A stretch of DNA of 64,000 nt from positions 3,968,001-4,032,000 of the forward strand of contig OZ220680.1 of NCBI GenBank assembly GCA_965116345.1, given 5' to 3'. Numbering within the stretch: position 1 is the stretch's first letter; each line of letters opens with the position of its first letter. Of this stretch, positions 17,658 to 26,872 are shown in pieces. Origin of the DNA: VXYL01 sp965116345. Its GTDB lineage: Bacteria > Pseudomonadota > Gammaproteobacteria > Pseudomonadales > Azotimanducaceae. The notes beneath the pieces were generated by a model that was not told where the DNA came from, did not search any database, and saw only the letters and a list, made by a program, of their open reading frames with translations. The position numbers and the translations under genes were made by a program.

Positions 17658-20600
17658 GTGTGGCTCTCGGACACATCCGTCAAACGACCGGTGTTCGCGA
17701 CGGTTGTCGCCCTGGCGCTGGTCGCGTTCGGGTTTCTGTCCTTCAGCCTGCTGCCGCTGCGCGAGTACCCCGACATCACGCCGCCCGTGGTGTCCATCAG
17801 CACCGCGTATCCGGGCGCTTCGGCCGACGTGGTCGAGAGCCGGGTGACGACCGTCATCGAGGACGAGATCAGCGGCATCCCCGGGGTCAAATCCGTGCGC
17901 TCGTCGAGCCGGGACGGCGGATCCTCCATCAACCTCGAGTTCGACCTCGGCAGGGACATCGACAAGGCGGCGAACGACGTCCGCGACCGGGTCGCGCGGT
18001 CCATGCGCGTCCTGCCCGAAGACGCCCGTCCACCGGAGGTCCGCAAGCAGGATTCGGACGCCCGTCCGGTGATGTACATCAATGTCGTCAGCTCGGTGCT
18101 CGGACGCATGGAACTGACGGACTACACCGACCGCTACATCGCCGACCGCTTCGCCGCCATCCAGGGAGTGGCCAACGCCGGCGTCTACGGGGCGAGGCCG
18201 GCGATGCGCATCTGGGTGGACCGGTTGGCACTCGCAGCACGGGGACTGACCGTGAACGACATCGAGTCGGCGCTCAGGCGCGAGAACCTCGAACTCCCCG
18301 CCGGTCGTATCGAGACCGACGACAGGGAACTCACGGTGCGCATCGCCCGCGGCTACGAATCCGCCAAGGAGTTCCGCGAACTCGTCATCACCCGGGGCGA
18401 CGACGGCCACCTCGTCCGCCTGGGGGAGGTCGCCCGCGTCGAGGTGGCGCCGTTGGACCGGCGCTCCATCTACCGTGCCAACGGCCTGCCGACGGTGAGC
18501 ATCGGCATCATCAAGCAGTCCACCGCCAACACGCTGGAGACGTTGGAGCAGGTCAAGGAGGAGATCGACCGGATCAACGACACGCTGCCGGCGCACATGC
18601 GGCTGTCGACGGGTTCCGACGACTCGGTGTTCATCCGCGCCGCCATCAACTCCGTGTACCGCACCATCGCGGTGACCACGGTGCTGGTCAGCCTGGTGAT
18701 CCTGGTGTTCCTGGGATCGCTGCGCACCATGGCCATCCCGGCGGTGACGATCCCGGTATGCCTGGTATCGGCCTTCATCGCCCTGGCCGCGTTCGGCTTC
18801 ACCGTCAACCTCATCACCCTGCTGGCGCTGGTGCTGTCCATCGGTCTCGTCGTGGACGACGCCATCGTCGTGCTGGAGAACATCCACCGCCGCATCGAGG
18901 AAGGCGAGTCGCCGCTGGTGGCGGCGTACCGGGGATCCCGACAGGTTGCATTCGCGGTCATCGCCACCACCGCGGTGCTGGTGGCGGTGTTCACGCCGAT
19001 CATGTTTCTCACCGACAACATCGGGGCCATCTTCGGCGAGCTTGCGGTGACGATCGCCGCCGCGGTGGTGTTCTCGAGCGTGCTGGCGCTCTCGCTGACG
19101 CCGGTGATGTGCGCCAAATTGCTTCGCCCGGCGGCGGTCGAGAACCGCATGTCCCGGACCGTCAACCGGGGCTTCGCGGCGCTGCGGCGAGGCTACGGCC
19201 GCATCCTGCGGGTACTCATCCGGCATGCCTGGGCTGCCGTGCTGGCGGCGGCAGTGGCGTTGGGTGCCGCCTATTGGCTATTCGAGTCGGTGCCCCGGGA
19301 GTACGTTCCGGAGGAGGACCAGGGCGCCTTCATGGCGATGTTCTCCGGTGCCGAAGGCATGGGCATCGAGCGGATGAAGACCGAGGCCCTGAAGCTGGAG
19401 CTGCCGGCATTGCAGATGGTGGAGGAGGGCATCGCCGACGTCGTCGTGATGGCGGTTCCCGGGTGGGGCGGCAACGCGTCCAACAGCGGCGTGATCATGG
19501 TCGTGATGAAGCCCTGGGGAGAGCGGCAGGTGACCACCAAGGCGGCTGCCGCCCGCGCCACCGCCGAGTGGCGCAACGTCGCCGGCGTCCGGGCGTTCGC
19601 CTTCGTCCGTTCGGGCCTGTCGCGCATCGGCGGCGGCCAGCCCGTGCAGTTCGTCCTCGGCGGTCCCGACTACGACACCCTGGCCCGCTGGCGGGATGTG
19701 ATCATCGAGCGGGCGACGGAGTTTCCGGGCCTCACCCGACTCGACAGCGACCTGCGGGAAACCCGACCGCAGGCCGTGGTCCGCATCGACAAGAATCGTG
19801 CCGCCGCCCTCGGGGTCTCGGTGCAGAACATCGGCCGGACTCTCTCGGCGATGATGAGCGAACAGCGCATCACCACCTACGTCAAGGACGGCGAGGAGTA
19901 CGACGTGATCCTGCAGGCGCGCGACGATCAGCGCGCCTCGGCGCAGGATCTCGCCAACATCTACGTCCGCTCGGACCTCGGCGGCGAGCTCGTGCCGCTG
20001 GCGAACCTCATCCGGGTCGAGGAGCTTGCCGGCCCGGGTAGCCTCAATCGCTACAACCGGCTGCGTTCGGTCACCATTTCGGCGAGCCTCGCGCCGGGCG
20101 TGGCGCTCGGCGACGCACTGGAATTTCTCGAGAGGATCGTCCGCGAGTCGTTTCCCGACCAGGCCCGCATCGACTACCAAGGCGAGTCGCTGGAGTACCG
20201 GGAGGCGACCGGCAGCCTGTTGTTCACCTTCGGCCTGGCGCTGCTGATCGTGTTCCTGGTGCTTGCCGCGCAGTTCGAGAGCTTCGTGCATCCATTCGTT
20301 ATCCTGGTCACCGTGCCGCTGGCCATGACGGGGGCGCTTCTCGGGCTGTATCTCACCGGCTCGTCGATCAACATCTACAGCCAGATCGGCATCGTCATGC
20401 TGATTGGCATCGCGGCCAAGAACGGTGTGCTCATCGTTGAGTTCATCAACCAGCGGCGCGATGCCGGCATGGCCTTCGAGGAGGCCATCATCGAGGCGTC
20501 CGGTGTGCGTCTGCGCCCGGTGATCATGACGACGATTTCGACGGTGATGGGTTCCATCCCGCTCATTCTCGCCACCGGAGCCGGTTCCGAGAGCCGCACC

Positions 20601-20756
20601 GTGCTCGGCATCGTGGTCTTCTCCGGCGTGTCGCTGGCCACCTTCCTGACGCTGTTCGTGGTGCCCTCGTTCTACGCCCTGCTGGCCCGGCGGACGGGAT
20701 CGCCGAACAGCGTGGCGAGGAAGCTCGCGGCCGGTCTTTCGGACGAGGCCGGTTGA
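17658..20756 (+). CDS. RND multidrug efflux pump, AcrB/MexB-like inner-membrane subunit
   Basis: 1032 residues from GTG 17658. It starts with the first transmembrane helix (VKRPVFATVVALALVAFGFLSF), has the porter-domain RVLPEDARPPEVRKQDSDARPV region and the transmembrane LVLSIGLVVDDAIVVLENIHRR motif with the proton-relay Asp pair in TM4. The second half repeats the fold and includes IGIVMLIGIAAKNGVLIVEF. It belongs to the hydrophobe/amphiphile efflux family, proton-driven and trimeric. It forms an operon with the adaptor upstream. Substrates cannot be told from sequence alone. Confidence 0.96.
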   Translation: MWLSDTSVKRPVFATVVALALVAFGFLSFSLLPLREYPDITPPVVSISTAYPGASADVVESRVTTVIEDEISGIPGVKSVRSSSRDGGSSINLEFDLGRDIDKAANDVRDRVARSMRVLPEDARPPEVRKQDSDARPVMYINVVSSVLGRMELTDYTDRYIADRFAAIQGVANAGVYGARPAMRIWVDRLALAARGLTVNDIESALRRENLELPAGRIETDDRELTVRIARGYESAKEFRELVITRGDDGHLVRLGEVARVEVAPLDRRSIYRANGLPTVSIGIIKQSTANTLETLEQVKEEIDRINDTLPAHMRLSTGSDDSVFIRAAINSVYRTIAVTTVLVSLVILVFLGSLRTMAIPAVTIPVCLVSAFIALAAFGFTVNLITLLALVLSIGLVVDDAIVVLENIHRRIEEGESPLVAAYRGSRQVAFAVIATTAVLVAVFTPIMFLTDNIGAIFGELAVTIAAAVVFSSVLALSLTPVMCAKLLRPAAVENRMSRTVNRGFAALRRGYGRILRVLIRHAWAAVLAAAVALGAAYWLFESVPREYVPEEDQGAFMAMFSGAEGMGIERMKTEALKLELPALQMVEEGIADVVVMAVPGWGGNASNSGVIMVVMKPWGERQVTTKAAAARATAEWRNVAGVRAFAFVRSGLSRIGGGQPVQFVLGGPDYDTLARWRDVIIERATEFPGLTRLDSDLRETRPQAVVRIDKNRAAALGVSVQNIGRTLSAMMSEQRITTYVKDGEEYDVILQARDDQRASAQDLANIYVRSDLGGELVPLANLIRVEELAGPGSLNRYNRLRSVTISASLAPGVALGDALEFLERIVRESFPDQARIDYQGESLEYREATGSLLFTFGLALLIVFLVLAAQFESFVHPFVILVTVPLAMTGALLGLYLTGSSINIYSQIGIVMLIGIAAKNGVLIVEFINQRRDAGMAFEEAIIEASGVRLRPVIMTTISTVMGSIPLILATGAGSESRTVLGIVVFSGVSLATFLTLFVVPSFYALLARRTGSPNSVARKLAAGLSDEAG

Positions 20757-20769
20757 GGGCGAGCCCGGT

Positions 20770-23013
20770 TCACTGACTGCCCATCAACTCCTCGAGCAAC
20801 GTCTCCTGGTCGACCACTTCGGTGCCGACCGCTTCGATCACGACGTCGACGATCCGCCCATCGAAGACGAACGGCGACTCGTAGACGTCGTCGACCGGGG
20901 TCTGACTGTCACGACCCACGTCCAGGGGTTCGTTGACGAAGTTGTGGTAGCGGAACGGCGCCAGGACGCCACCGCCCGCGGCCTCGCCGTCGACGAAGAA
21001 GCGCACCCGACCCTCGTCGGGTCCGGTGCGCACGACGTCTGCGCGCAGGGTGACGGCACCCGGCGGAATGGCGACCGGGGACGAGACCCGGCAGCGGTCA
21101 CCGAAGTTGTTGGTCGTGTAGTGCATGCGGTTGCCGAGAACGTAGATGCTCCAGCCGCCGAAGCGCCCGCCGTCGGCGATGATGGTGCCGGCCGAGTCGG
21201 TGGATTCGCGGTCGATGCGGGCGGTGATTCGATGCGACACGCCCCGCACCCGCGGTCCTGCGCGGAAGAAGTGCGGCAGCACGGCATCCTGGTAGAGCAC
21301 CCAGCGGTTGCCGGGTTCCGGCCACCAGCCGACACCGCGACGGCCGGTCAGGTCGTCCAGCGGTAGTACTCCGTAGCGCTCGGCCTCCCGCCACCAGAGG
21401 CTGATGAGTTCTTCGAGTTTTTCGGGATGCTCGTCGGCCAGGTTGTCGATCTCGGCGAGATCCCGGTCAAGGTGGTAGAGCTCCCAGACGTCGTCGTCGA
21501 AGGAGGTCCCGCGATGGTGGAAGGTGACCGCCTTCCAGCCCTCGTGCCAGATGCCGCGTTGGCCGATGGTCTCGAAGTACTGGATCGTCTTGCGGGTGTC
21601 CGCGTTGTCGTCGTTCAGCGTGTGCGCCATGGAAACGCCGTGCAGCGGGATCTGCTCGACGCCGTTCACCTGGCCCGGTAGCGGCACCGCCAGGAGATCC
21701 AGCAGGGTCGGGGTGATGTCGACGACGTGGTAGAACTGGCGGCGGGTCTCGCCGCGGGCGTGGATGCCGTTGGGCCAGCGGACGACCAGCGGCGCGCGAA
21801 CGCCGCCCGCGTAGGTGTTGCCCTTGTAGCGCTTGAACGGCGTGTTTCCCGCCATGGCCCAGCCGAACGGATAGTGGTTGTAGGTCAGCGGTCCGCCCAT
21901 GTCGTCGAGGCGCTTGAGGTTGTCCTCCACGCTGCTGCCGAAGCCGTTGCGCGACCGCTGATGGTCGTAGGTACCGTGGGGACCGCCCTCGGAACTGGCG
22001 CCGTTGTCGGAGATCGCCATGACGATGGTGTCGTCGCGCTTGCCGAGCGCGTCGATCTGCTCGAGGAGACGGCCGATCTGCACGTCGGTGTGGTCGAGGA
22101 AGCCCGCGAACACCTCCTCGAAGCGTGTCGCCAGCCGCTTCTCGTCGGGCTCGAGATCGTCCCAGACCTGCACCCCGGGATTCCGCGGCGCGAGCCGCTG
22201 ATCCGGTGGCAGGAGTCCGGAAGCCTTCTGGCGCTCGAGTGTATGCACGCGCGCGGCATCCCAGCCGGCGTCGAATCTGCCGCGGTACTTGTCGGCGTAG
22301 GCCCGTGGCACGTGGTGCGGGGAATGTCCGGCGGCGAAGGCGACGTAGAGGAAGAACGGGCGGTCCGGATCGGCGGAGACGAGTTGGCGCAACCACTTGC
22401 AGGATTGGTCGACGATGTCCTCGGAGAGGTGGTAGTCGTCGCGGTCGGGTGGTTCGATCCGTTCGTTGCCCTGGATGAGTTCGGGGTCCCACTGGTTGGT
22501 CTCACCCGCCAGGAAGCCGTGGAAGCGGTCGAACCCCCGCTGCAGCGGCCAGTGGTCGTACGGCCCGGCAGGGCTCGTCTCGTTGATCGAAGCGAGGTGC
22601 CACTTCCCAGCCGCGAGGGTGTGGTAGCCGTGGGGGCGGAGCATTTCCGCGACGTTGGCCGCTTCCTTCGACACGAATCCGCGCGTGTTGGGGAAGCCGT
22701 TCGTCATCTCGGCGACACGGCCCATGCCGACGCTGTGGTGATTGCGGCCGGTGAGCAGACAGGTCCGCGTGGGCGAACACAGCGGCGTGACGTGGAAGTT
22801 GGCGTAGCGCAGCCCGTCGGTCGCGAGGCTGTCCAACGCGGGCGTGTCGATATCCGAACCGTAGCAGCCGAGTTGGGAGTAGCCCACATCGTCGAGGACG
22901 ATCATGACGATGTTGGGGCGTCGTTCGAGCACCGAGGGCGATGGCGACCACGACGGCGTGGACTCGTCCACCGTGCGCTTGATGACCCCGTCGAATAGCC
23001 GGTCGTGCTCCAT
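20770..23013 (-). CDS. type I sulfatase (arylsulfatase family)
   Basis: 747 residues from ATG 23013 behind GGAAGGGGGA; an ATG 18 bp upstream overlaps that site and is less likely. The first metal-binding motif is NIVMIVLDDVGYSQLGC, and Cys79 in LCSPTRTCLLTGR is the CxPxR site converted to formylglycine. AAGKWHLA and AISDNGASSEGG add further ligands. The ~200-residue C-terminus after the catalytic fold is a beta-rich extension (GTIIADGGRFGGWSIYVLG). There is no obvious signal peptide, which is unusual for sulfatases acting on external sulfate esters. It is convergent with the RND pump (13 bp between stops). Confidence 0.93.
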   Translation of the reverse strand: MEHDRLFDGVIKRTVDESTPSWSPSPSVLERRPNIVMIVLDDVGYSQLGCYGSDIDTPALDSLATDGLRYANFHVTPLCSPTRTCLLTGRNHHSVGMGRVAEMTNGFPNTRGFVSKEAANVAEMLRPHGYHTLAAGKWHLASINETSPAGPYDHWPLQRGFDRFHGFLAGETNQWDPELIQGNERIEPPDRDDYHLSEDIVDQSCKWLRQLVSADPDRPFFLYVAFAAGHSPHHVPRAYADKYRGRFDAGWDAARVHTLERQKASGLLPPDQRLAPRNPGVQVWDDLEPDEKRLATRFEEVFAGFLDHTDVQIGRLLEQIDALGKRDDTIVMAISDNGASSEGGPHGTYDHQRSRNGFGSSVEDNLKRLDDMGGPLTYNHYPFGWAMAGNTPFKRYKGNTYAGGVRAPLVVRWPNGIHARGETRRQFYHVVDITPTLLDLLAVPLPGQVNGVEQIPLHGVSMAHTLNDDNADTRKTIQYFETIGQRGIWHEGWKAVTFHHRGTSFDDDVWELYHLDRDLAEIDNLADEHPEKLEELISLWWREAERYGVLPLDDLTGRRGVGWWPEPGNRWVLYQDAVLPHFFRAGPRVRGVSHRITARIDRESTDSAGTIIADGGRFGGWSIYVLGNRMHYTTNNFGDRCRVSSPVAIPPGAVTLRADVVRTGPDEGRVRFFVDGEAAGGGVLAPFRYHNFVNEPLDVGRDSQTPVDDVYESPFVFDGRIVDVVIEAVGTEVVDQETLLEELMGSQ

Positions 23014-23199
23014 GTGTCCCCCTTCCTTCATGTTTCGTTTCCCCCTTGCGCCTTGTTGGTTCCGTTAGCTTAGCCGGTTGCGGCCCAGCGCGGCATTGTC
23101 ACCCGTCGCGCGTTGGCTGGGCGACCCGAACTGCCGTCGCGGACGGAAACCCGTAACATGGTCGGCGCACGGGATGGCCCGGGCAATGGATGGGGAGGC

Positions 23200-24633
23200 A
23201 TGGCGCGCGCAAGGGGGACACCGGCCCCGTCGAGTTTCTACTGGTACGACCTGGAGACCTCGGGTACCCATCCGGGCAGCGACCGCATCATGCAGTTCGC
23301 GGGCTGCCGGACCGACACGGATCTCGAGGTGGTCGACGAGCCCTACGTGACCTATGTCCGTCTAGGGCGGGAGGTTCTGCCGAGCCCCGAGGCGTGCCTG
23401 GTCACGGGCATCACGCCGCAACGTGTCGATGCCCAGGGCGTCGATGAATGGCAGGCGATCCGGCAGATCGATTCGACCCTGCGAGTGCGCGGCACCTGCG
23501 TCGTTGGCTACAACAACCTGCGTTTCGACGATGAGTTCCTGCGCCACACCCTGTATCGGAACTTGATGGATCCCTACGCCCGCGAGTGGCAGGAGGGCAA
23601 CTCGCGCTGGGATCTCATCGACCTGGTCCGGGCGACCTGCGCCCTGCGTCCGGACGGCGTCAACTGGCCGGAGGAGGAAGGTATCGTGACCTTCGCCCTG
23701 GAACGCCTGTGTGCCGCCAACGGCATCGACCACGGCAACGCCCACGATGCGCTGGCCGACGTCAACGCGACCGTGGGCCTCGCGAGGCTCATCCGCGAGG
23801 CCCAGCCGAAGCTCTGGGACTACGCCCTAAGGCAACGATTCCGCCACGCGTGCGGTGCGCTGCTGATGCCCTTGGGCGAGAACCTGGGCGTACACGTCTC
23901 CAACCGCTACGCCAACGAGCGCTTCTGCGCCGCGCCCGTGGTCTCCGTGGCCATGCACCCGGAGTACGACAACCGGTTCATCGTCGCGGATCTGTCTCGG
24001 GACGTCTCCCCGCTCGTCGAGTGCGATGCGGCCGAGCTGGCCGGGCGCCTGTTCGCCGACGACCTGCCGGCGGCGGAGGAACGGCCTCCGATCAAGGTGG
24101 TGCAGACCAACCGTTGTCCGTTCCTCGCGCCGATCAACGTCGTCCGGCAACAGGACGCCGCGCGCCTGGGGTTCGACATGGAGGAGATCGAGCGCCGTCG
24201 GGAGACCCTCCAGGCGATGCAACCGGGGCTCGCCGAGAAGATCGCGGAGATCTACCGTCCCGACCAGGACCGCGGTCCGGCGGAGGATCCTGAACTCGGC
24301 CTCTACGACGGCTTCGTCGACGAAGCGGACCGGTTCGCGATGGAGCGTCTGGGCAGGACGCTTGTGGCAGGCGGAGCGTGGCCGGATTTCCGGCCCCGGG
24401 ACGAGCGGCTGCGGACACTTGCGGAGCGTCTCAAGGCGCGCGTGCGTTCTGATGAGCTGGCGCCGGACGAGGGAGAACGCTGGCAGGAGCACGTCCGTCG
24501 ATGCCTGGGCGAGGGATTCGGACGCCGGTCGTCGCTTGCCGACTACAGGAAGAAGGTGGCGGACCTGTTGGATGCGGAGTCGGACCCGTCGCGCCGAGAG
24601 GTGCTCGAAGAACTCGCCGCGTACGAGCCGTGA
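23200..24633 (+). CDS. sbcB: exodeoxyribonuclease I
   Basis: 477 residues from ATG 23200 behind GGGGAGG, close to the 475 of E. coli. DEDD exonuclease motifs are clear: FYWYDLETSGTHPGSDRIMQF, VVGYNNLRFDDEFLRHTLYR and the HGNAHDALADVNATVGLARL third motif. The SH3-like and C-terminal helical domains follow (PIKVVQTNRCPFLAPINVVR, LYDGFVDEADRF). It degrades single-stranded DNA 3' to 5' in recombination and mismatch repair. The stop overlaps the GTG of the following ABC ATPase by 4 bp, an unexpected coupling of unrelated functions. Confidence 0.96.
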   Translation: MARARGTPAPSSFYWYDLETSGTHPGSDRIMQFAGCRTDTDLEVVDEPYVTYVRLGREVLPSPEACLVTGITPQRVDAQGVDEWQAIRQIDSTLRVRGTCVVGYNNLRFDDEFLRHTLYRNLMDPYAREWQEGNSRWDLIDLVRATCALRPDGVNWPEEEGIVTFALERLCAANGIDHGNAHDALADVNATVGLARLIREAQPKLWDYALRQRFRHACGALLMPLGENLGVHVSNRYANERFCAAPVVSVAMHPEYDNRFIVADLSRDVSPLVECDAAELAGRLFADDLPAAEERPPIKVVQTNRCPFLAPINVVRQQDAARLGFDMEEIERRRETLQAMQPGLAEKIAEIYRPDQDRGPAEDPELGLYDGFVDEADRFAMERLGRTLVAGGAWPDFRPRDERLRTLAERLKARVRSDELAPDEGERWQEHVRRCLGEGFGRRSSLADYRKKVADLLDAESDPSRREVLEELAAYEP

Positions 24634-25367
24634 CCTCCTCCCGCGACAACGCCATCGTCTTCGAAGGCGTCGGCAAACGGTTCGACGACTGGGTCTTCCG
24701 GGGCGTCGATCTCGCCCTGCCGGCACGGGCCACCAGTGCCATCGTCGGCGAGAGCGGCTGCGGCAAGACCACCCTTCTACAGCTCGTCAACGCCGTTCTG
24801 CGACCCGACGAGGGCCGCATCGACGTCCTCGGCGAGGCCGTGCCCGACGACGGCCTGGTAGCCTTCAGACGGCGAATCGGCTACGCCGTCCAGGGTGCGG
24901 GATTGTTCCCACACCTGACCCTCGAGGAGAACGTCTCGCTGATCGCGCGGTTGCAACGATGGCGCCAGGAGGAGATCGACGCGAGGCGCAGTGAACTGTT
25001 CGATCTGGTGGGCCTCGGCCCGGATCTGGACCAACGCTACCCCCACCAGTTGTCCGGCGGGCAGCAGCATCGGGCGGGACTGTGCCGGGCGATGATGCTC
25101 AAACCCGAGATGCTGCTCCTGGACGAACCGTTCTCGGCCATCGATCCCATTACCCGCACCGAGATCTACGGCCAGTTCGAGACTCTGCGTGGCCACGAGC
25201 CGGTCACCACCGTGCTCGTCACCCACGACATTCGCGAGGCACGCCGTCTGGCGGACTATCTGGTCATCATGGGGGAGGGCTCGGTGGTGCAGGCGGGGCC
25301 GACCGATTCGGTGGTGGCGTCGCCCGCCGACGGCCTCGTGCGGCGCCTGTTGGAGTCGGCGGAATGA
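24630..25367 (+). CDS. osmoprotectant-type ABC transporter ATP-binding protein
   Basis: 245 residues from GTG 24630, overlapping the sbcB stop. Walker A is GESGCGKTT, the Q-loop region YAVQGAGLFPHLTLEENV, signature LSGGQQHRAGLCRAM, Walker B LLLDEPFSAIDP and switch His in VTHDIREA. The sequence and the adjacent fused permease place it with OpuCA/OsmV-type glycine betaine/choline/carnitine importers, but without the C-terminal CBS pair that many carry. Its stop overlaps the next ATG (ATGA). Confidence 0.92.
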   Translation: MTSSRDNAIVFEGVGKRFDDWVFRGVDLALPARATSAIVGESGCGKTTLLQLVNAVLRPDEGRIDVLGEAVPDDGLVAFRRRIGYAVQGAGLFPHLTLEENVSLIARLQRWRQEEIDARRSELFDLVGLGPDLDQRYPHQLSGGQQHRAGLCRAMMLKPEMLLLDEPFSAIDPITRTEIYGQFETLRGHEPVTTVLVTHDIREARRLADYLVIMGEGSVVQAGPTDSVVASPADGLVRRLLESAE

Positions 25368-26872
25368 GCGTGCGCGGCTTCGTCGTCGCACTGGGGCTGG
25401 CCTTCGGAGCGGCGGCTGCGAGCGCTGCGGATGAGGCCATCGTCGTCGCCAGCAAGAACTTCACCGAGGCCTACATCCTGGGCGAAGCGGTGGCGCAGCT
25501 CTTGGAGAGCGAAGGCTTCGAGGTCGACCGCAAGCTGGGCCTGGGCGGCACCAAGATCTGTTACGACGCACTGGTCGCGGGGGACATCGACGTCTACGTG
25601 GAGTACACGGGAACCATCGCGGAGGCCATCAAGAACATCGACGGCGAGCCGACCCGCGAACGCCTCGCCGACGTGCTCGCTCCCGACGGTGTCGAGATGC
25701 TCGAGACCTTCGGCTTCAACAACACCTACGCACTCGCGGTCTCGGAGCAGGTGGCGACGGCACGTGGTCTGACGCGGATTTCCGATCTGGGTTCGTATCC
25801 CGCTCTGCGCATGGCCGTGTCCCACGAGTTTCTCGAACGCGGCGACGGCTGGCCGAGCCTGCAGCGCGCCTACGGCATCGAGGAGGTCCCCGCCGGCATC
25901 GAGCATGCGCTCGCCTACCAGGCCATCGCCGACGGCGCCATCGACCTCACGGACGCCTATTCCACCGATGGCGAATTGAACCGCTATGCGCTGACGGTGC
26001 TCGACGACGACCTCGGGTTCTTCCCCGTCTACCTGGCCGTGCCGCTGGCGCGTTCCGACCTCGATGCCCGCGCCAAGGACGCGTTGCGGCGTGTCGCCGA
26101 CACGTTGAACGACGCCGAGATGCGGGAGATGAACGCGGCGGCGGTTTTGGGCGGCGAGAACACCGTCACGGTGGCCACGGCGTATCTGGTGGACAAGGGA
26201 ATCGTGGCCGGCGATGGCGCTGCCGATGGGCCACGGTTTCGCGATTCGCTGACGGGCCGTCTCGCCGCCAACACCACGCGGCACCTGGAACTGGTGCTCC
26301 TCGCGCTGTTGCCGGCCAGCGTCCTGGCCGTGCTGCTCGCGCTCGCCATCTTCAAGTCGCCGGTGCTCTCCCGTGCCGCGGTCTACGTCGCCGGACTGCT
26401 GCAGACGGTGCCGTCGATCGCACTCCTGGCGCTGCTGATTCCGCTTGCCGGGATCGGCGTGTTGCCGGCGGTCGTGGCGTTATTCCTCTACGCGCTGCTG
26501 CCGATCCTGCGCAACACGGTCACCGGCTTGACGTCCATCGAGCCGACACTCCGCCGCGTCGCGGTGGCCATGGGACTCTCACCCGCAGAGGAACTGCGCC
26601 ACGTCTTCGTGCCGCTGGCCATGCCGAGCATCATCGCCGGGGTCCGCACCGCCGCGGTGATCAGCATCGGCACCGCCACGCTCGCCGCCTTCATTGGCGC
26701 CGGCGGACTCGGCGATCCCATCGTCAAGGGACTTGCCTTGAACGATACGCGGCTGATCTTGGAAGGTGCGATCCCGGCTGCCTTGCTGGCGGTCGTCACC
26801 GAGCTGGTGTTCGAACAGGTCGAGCGTTGGTTGGTGCCGGGCCACCTCCGGGCGACGAACGCCGGCGGTTGA
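25364..26872 (+). CDS. ABC transporter fusion: osmoprotectant-binding domain plus permease
   Basis: 502 residues from ATG 25364. Residues 1-21 are a signal sequence (GFVVALGLAFGAAAASA), ~23-285 an OpuAC/ProX-type binding domain (IVVASKNFTEAYILGEAVAQ, DVYVEYTGTIAEA, AYSTDGELNRYALTVLDDD), and ~300-495 a permease with five to six helices and the EAA loop (AVAMGLSPAEELRHVFVPLA). Fusion in this order (binding domain first) puts the receptor at the outer face followed by the channel. Substrate is probably a quaternary amine or similar compatible solute, by family only. The stop codon lies at the left edge of a multi-hairpin element. Confidence 0.93.
   Translation: MSVRGFVVALGLAFGAAAASAADEAIVVASKNFTEAYILGEAVAQLLESEGFEVDRKLGLGGTKICYDALVAGDIDVYVEYTGTIAEAIKNIDGEPTRERLADVLAPDGVEMLETFGFNNTYALAVSEQVATARGLTRISDLGSYPALRMAVSHEFLERGDGWPSLQRAYGIEEVPAGIEHALAYQAIADGAIDLTDAYSTDGELNRYALTVLDDDLGFFPVYLAVPLARSDLDARAKDALRRVADTLNDAEMREMNAAAVLGGENTVTVATAYLVDKGIVAGDGAADGPRFRDSLTGRLAANTTRHLELVLLALLPASVLAVLLALAIFKSPVLSRAAVYVAGLLQTVPSIALLALLIPLAGIGVLPAVVALFLYALLPILRNTVTGLTSIEPTLRRVAVAMGLSPAEELRHVFVPLAMPSIIAGVRTAAVISIGTATLAAFIGAGGLGDPIVKGLALNDTRLILEGAIPAALLAVVTELVFEQVERWLVPGHLRATNAGG

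Noticed and set aside
17508..19226. 572-codon antisense frame rich in His, Asp and Arg over the RND genes
   Set aside because: Codon-shadow composition; no ribosome-binding site or homology features.
17615..20041. 808-codon open frame on the plus strand in another frame of the RND pump gene
   Set aside because: Arg/Gly/His-rich shadow of a high-GC gene; no domain, while the overlapping frame is a clear AcrB-like pump.
21727..22998. 423-codon plus-strand frame opposite the sulfatase
   Set aside because: The sulfatase reading has complete CSPTR and metal motifs; this frame has none.
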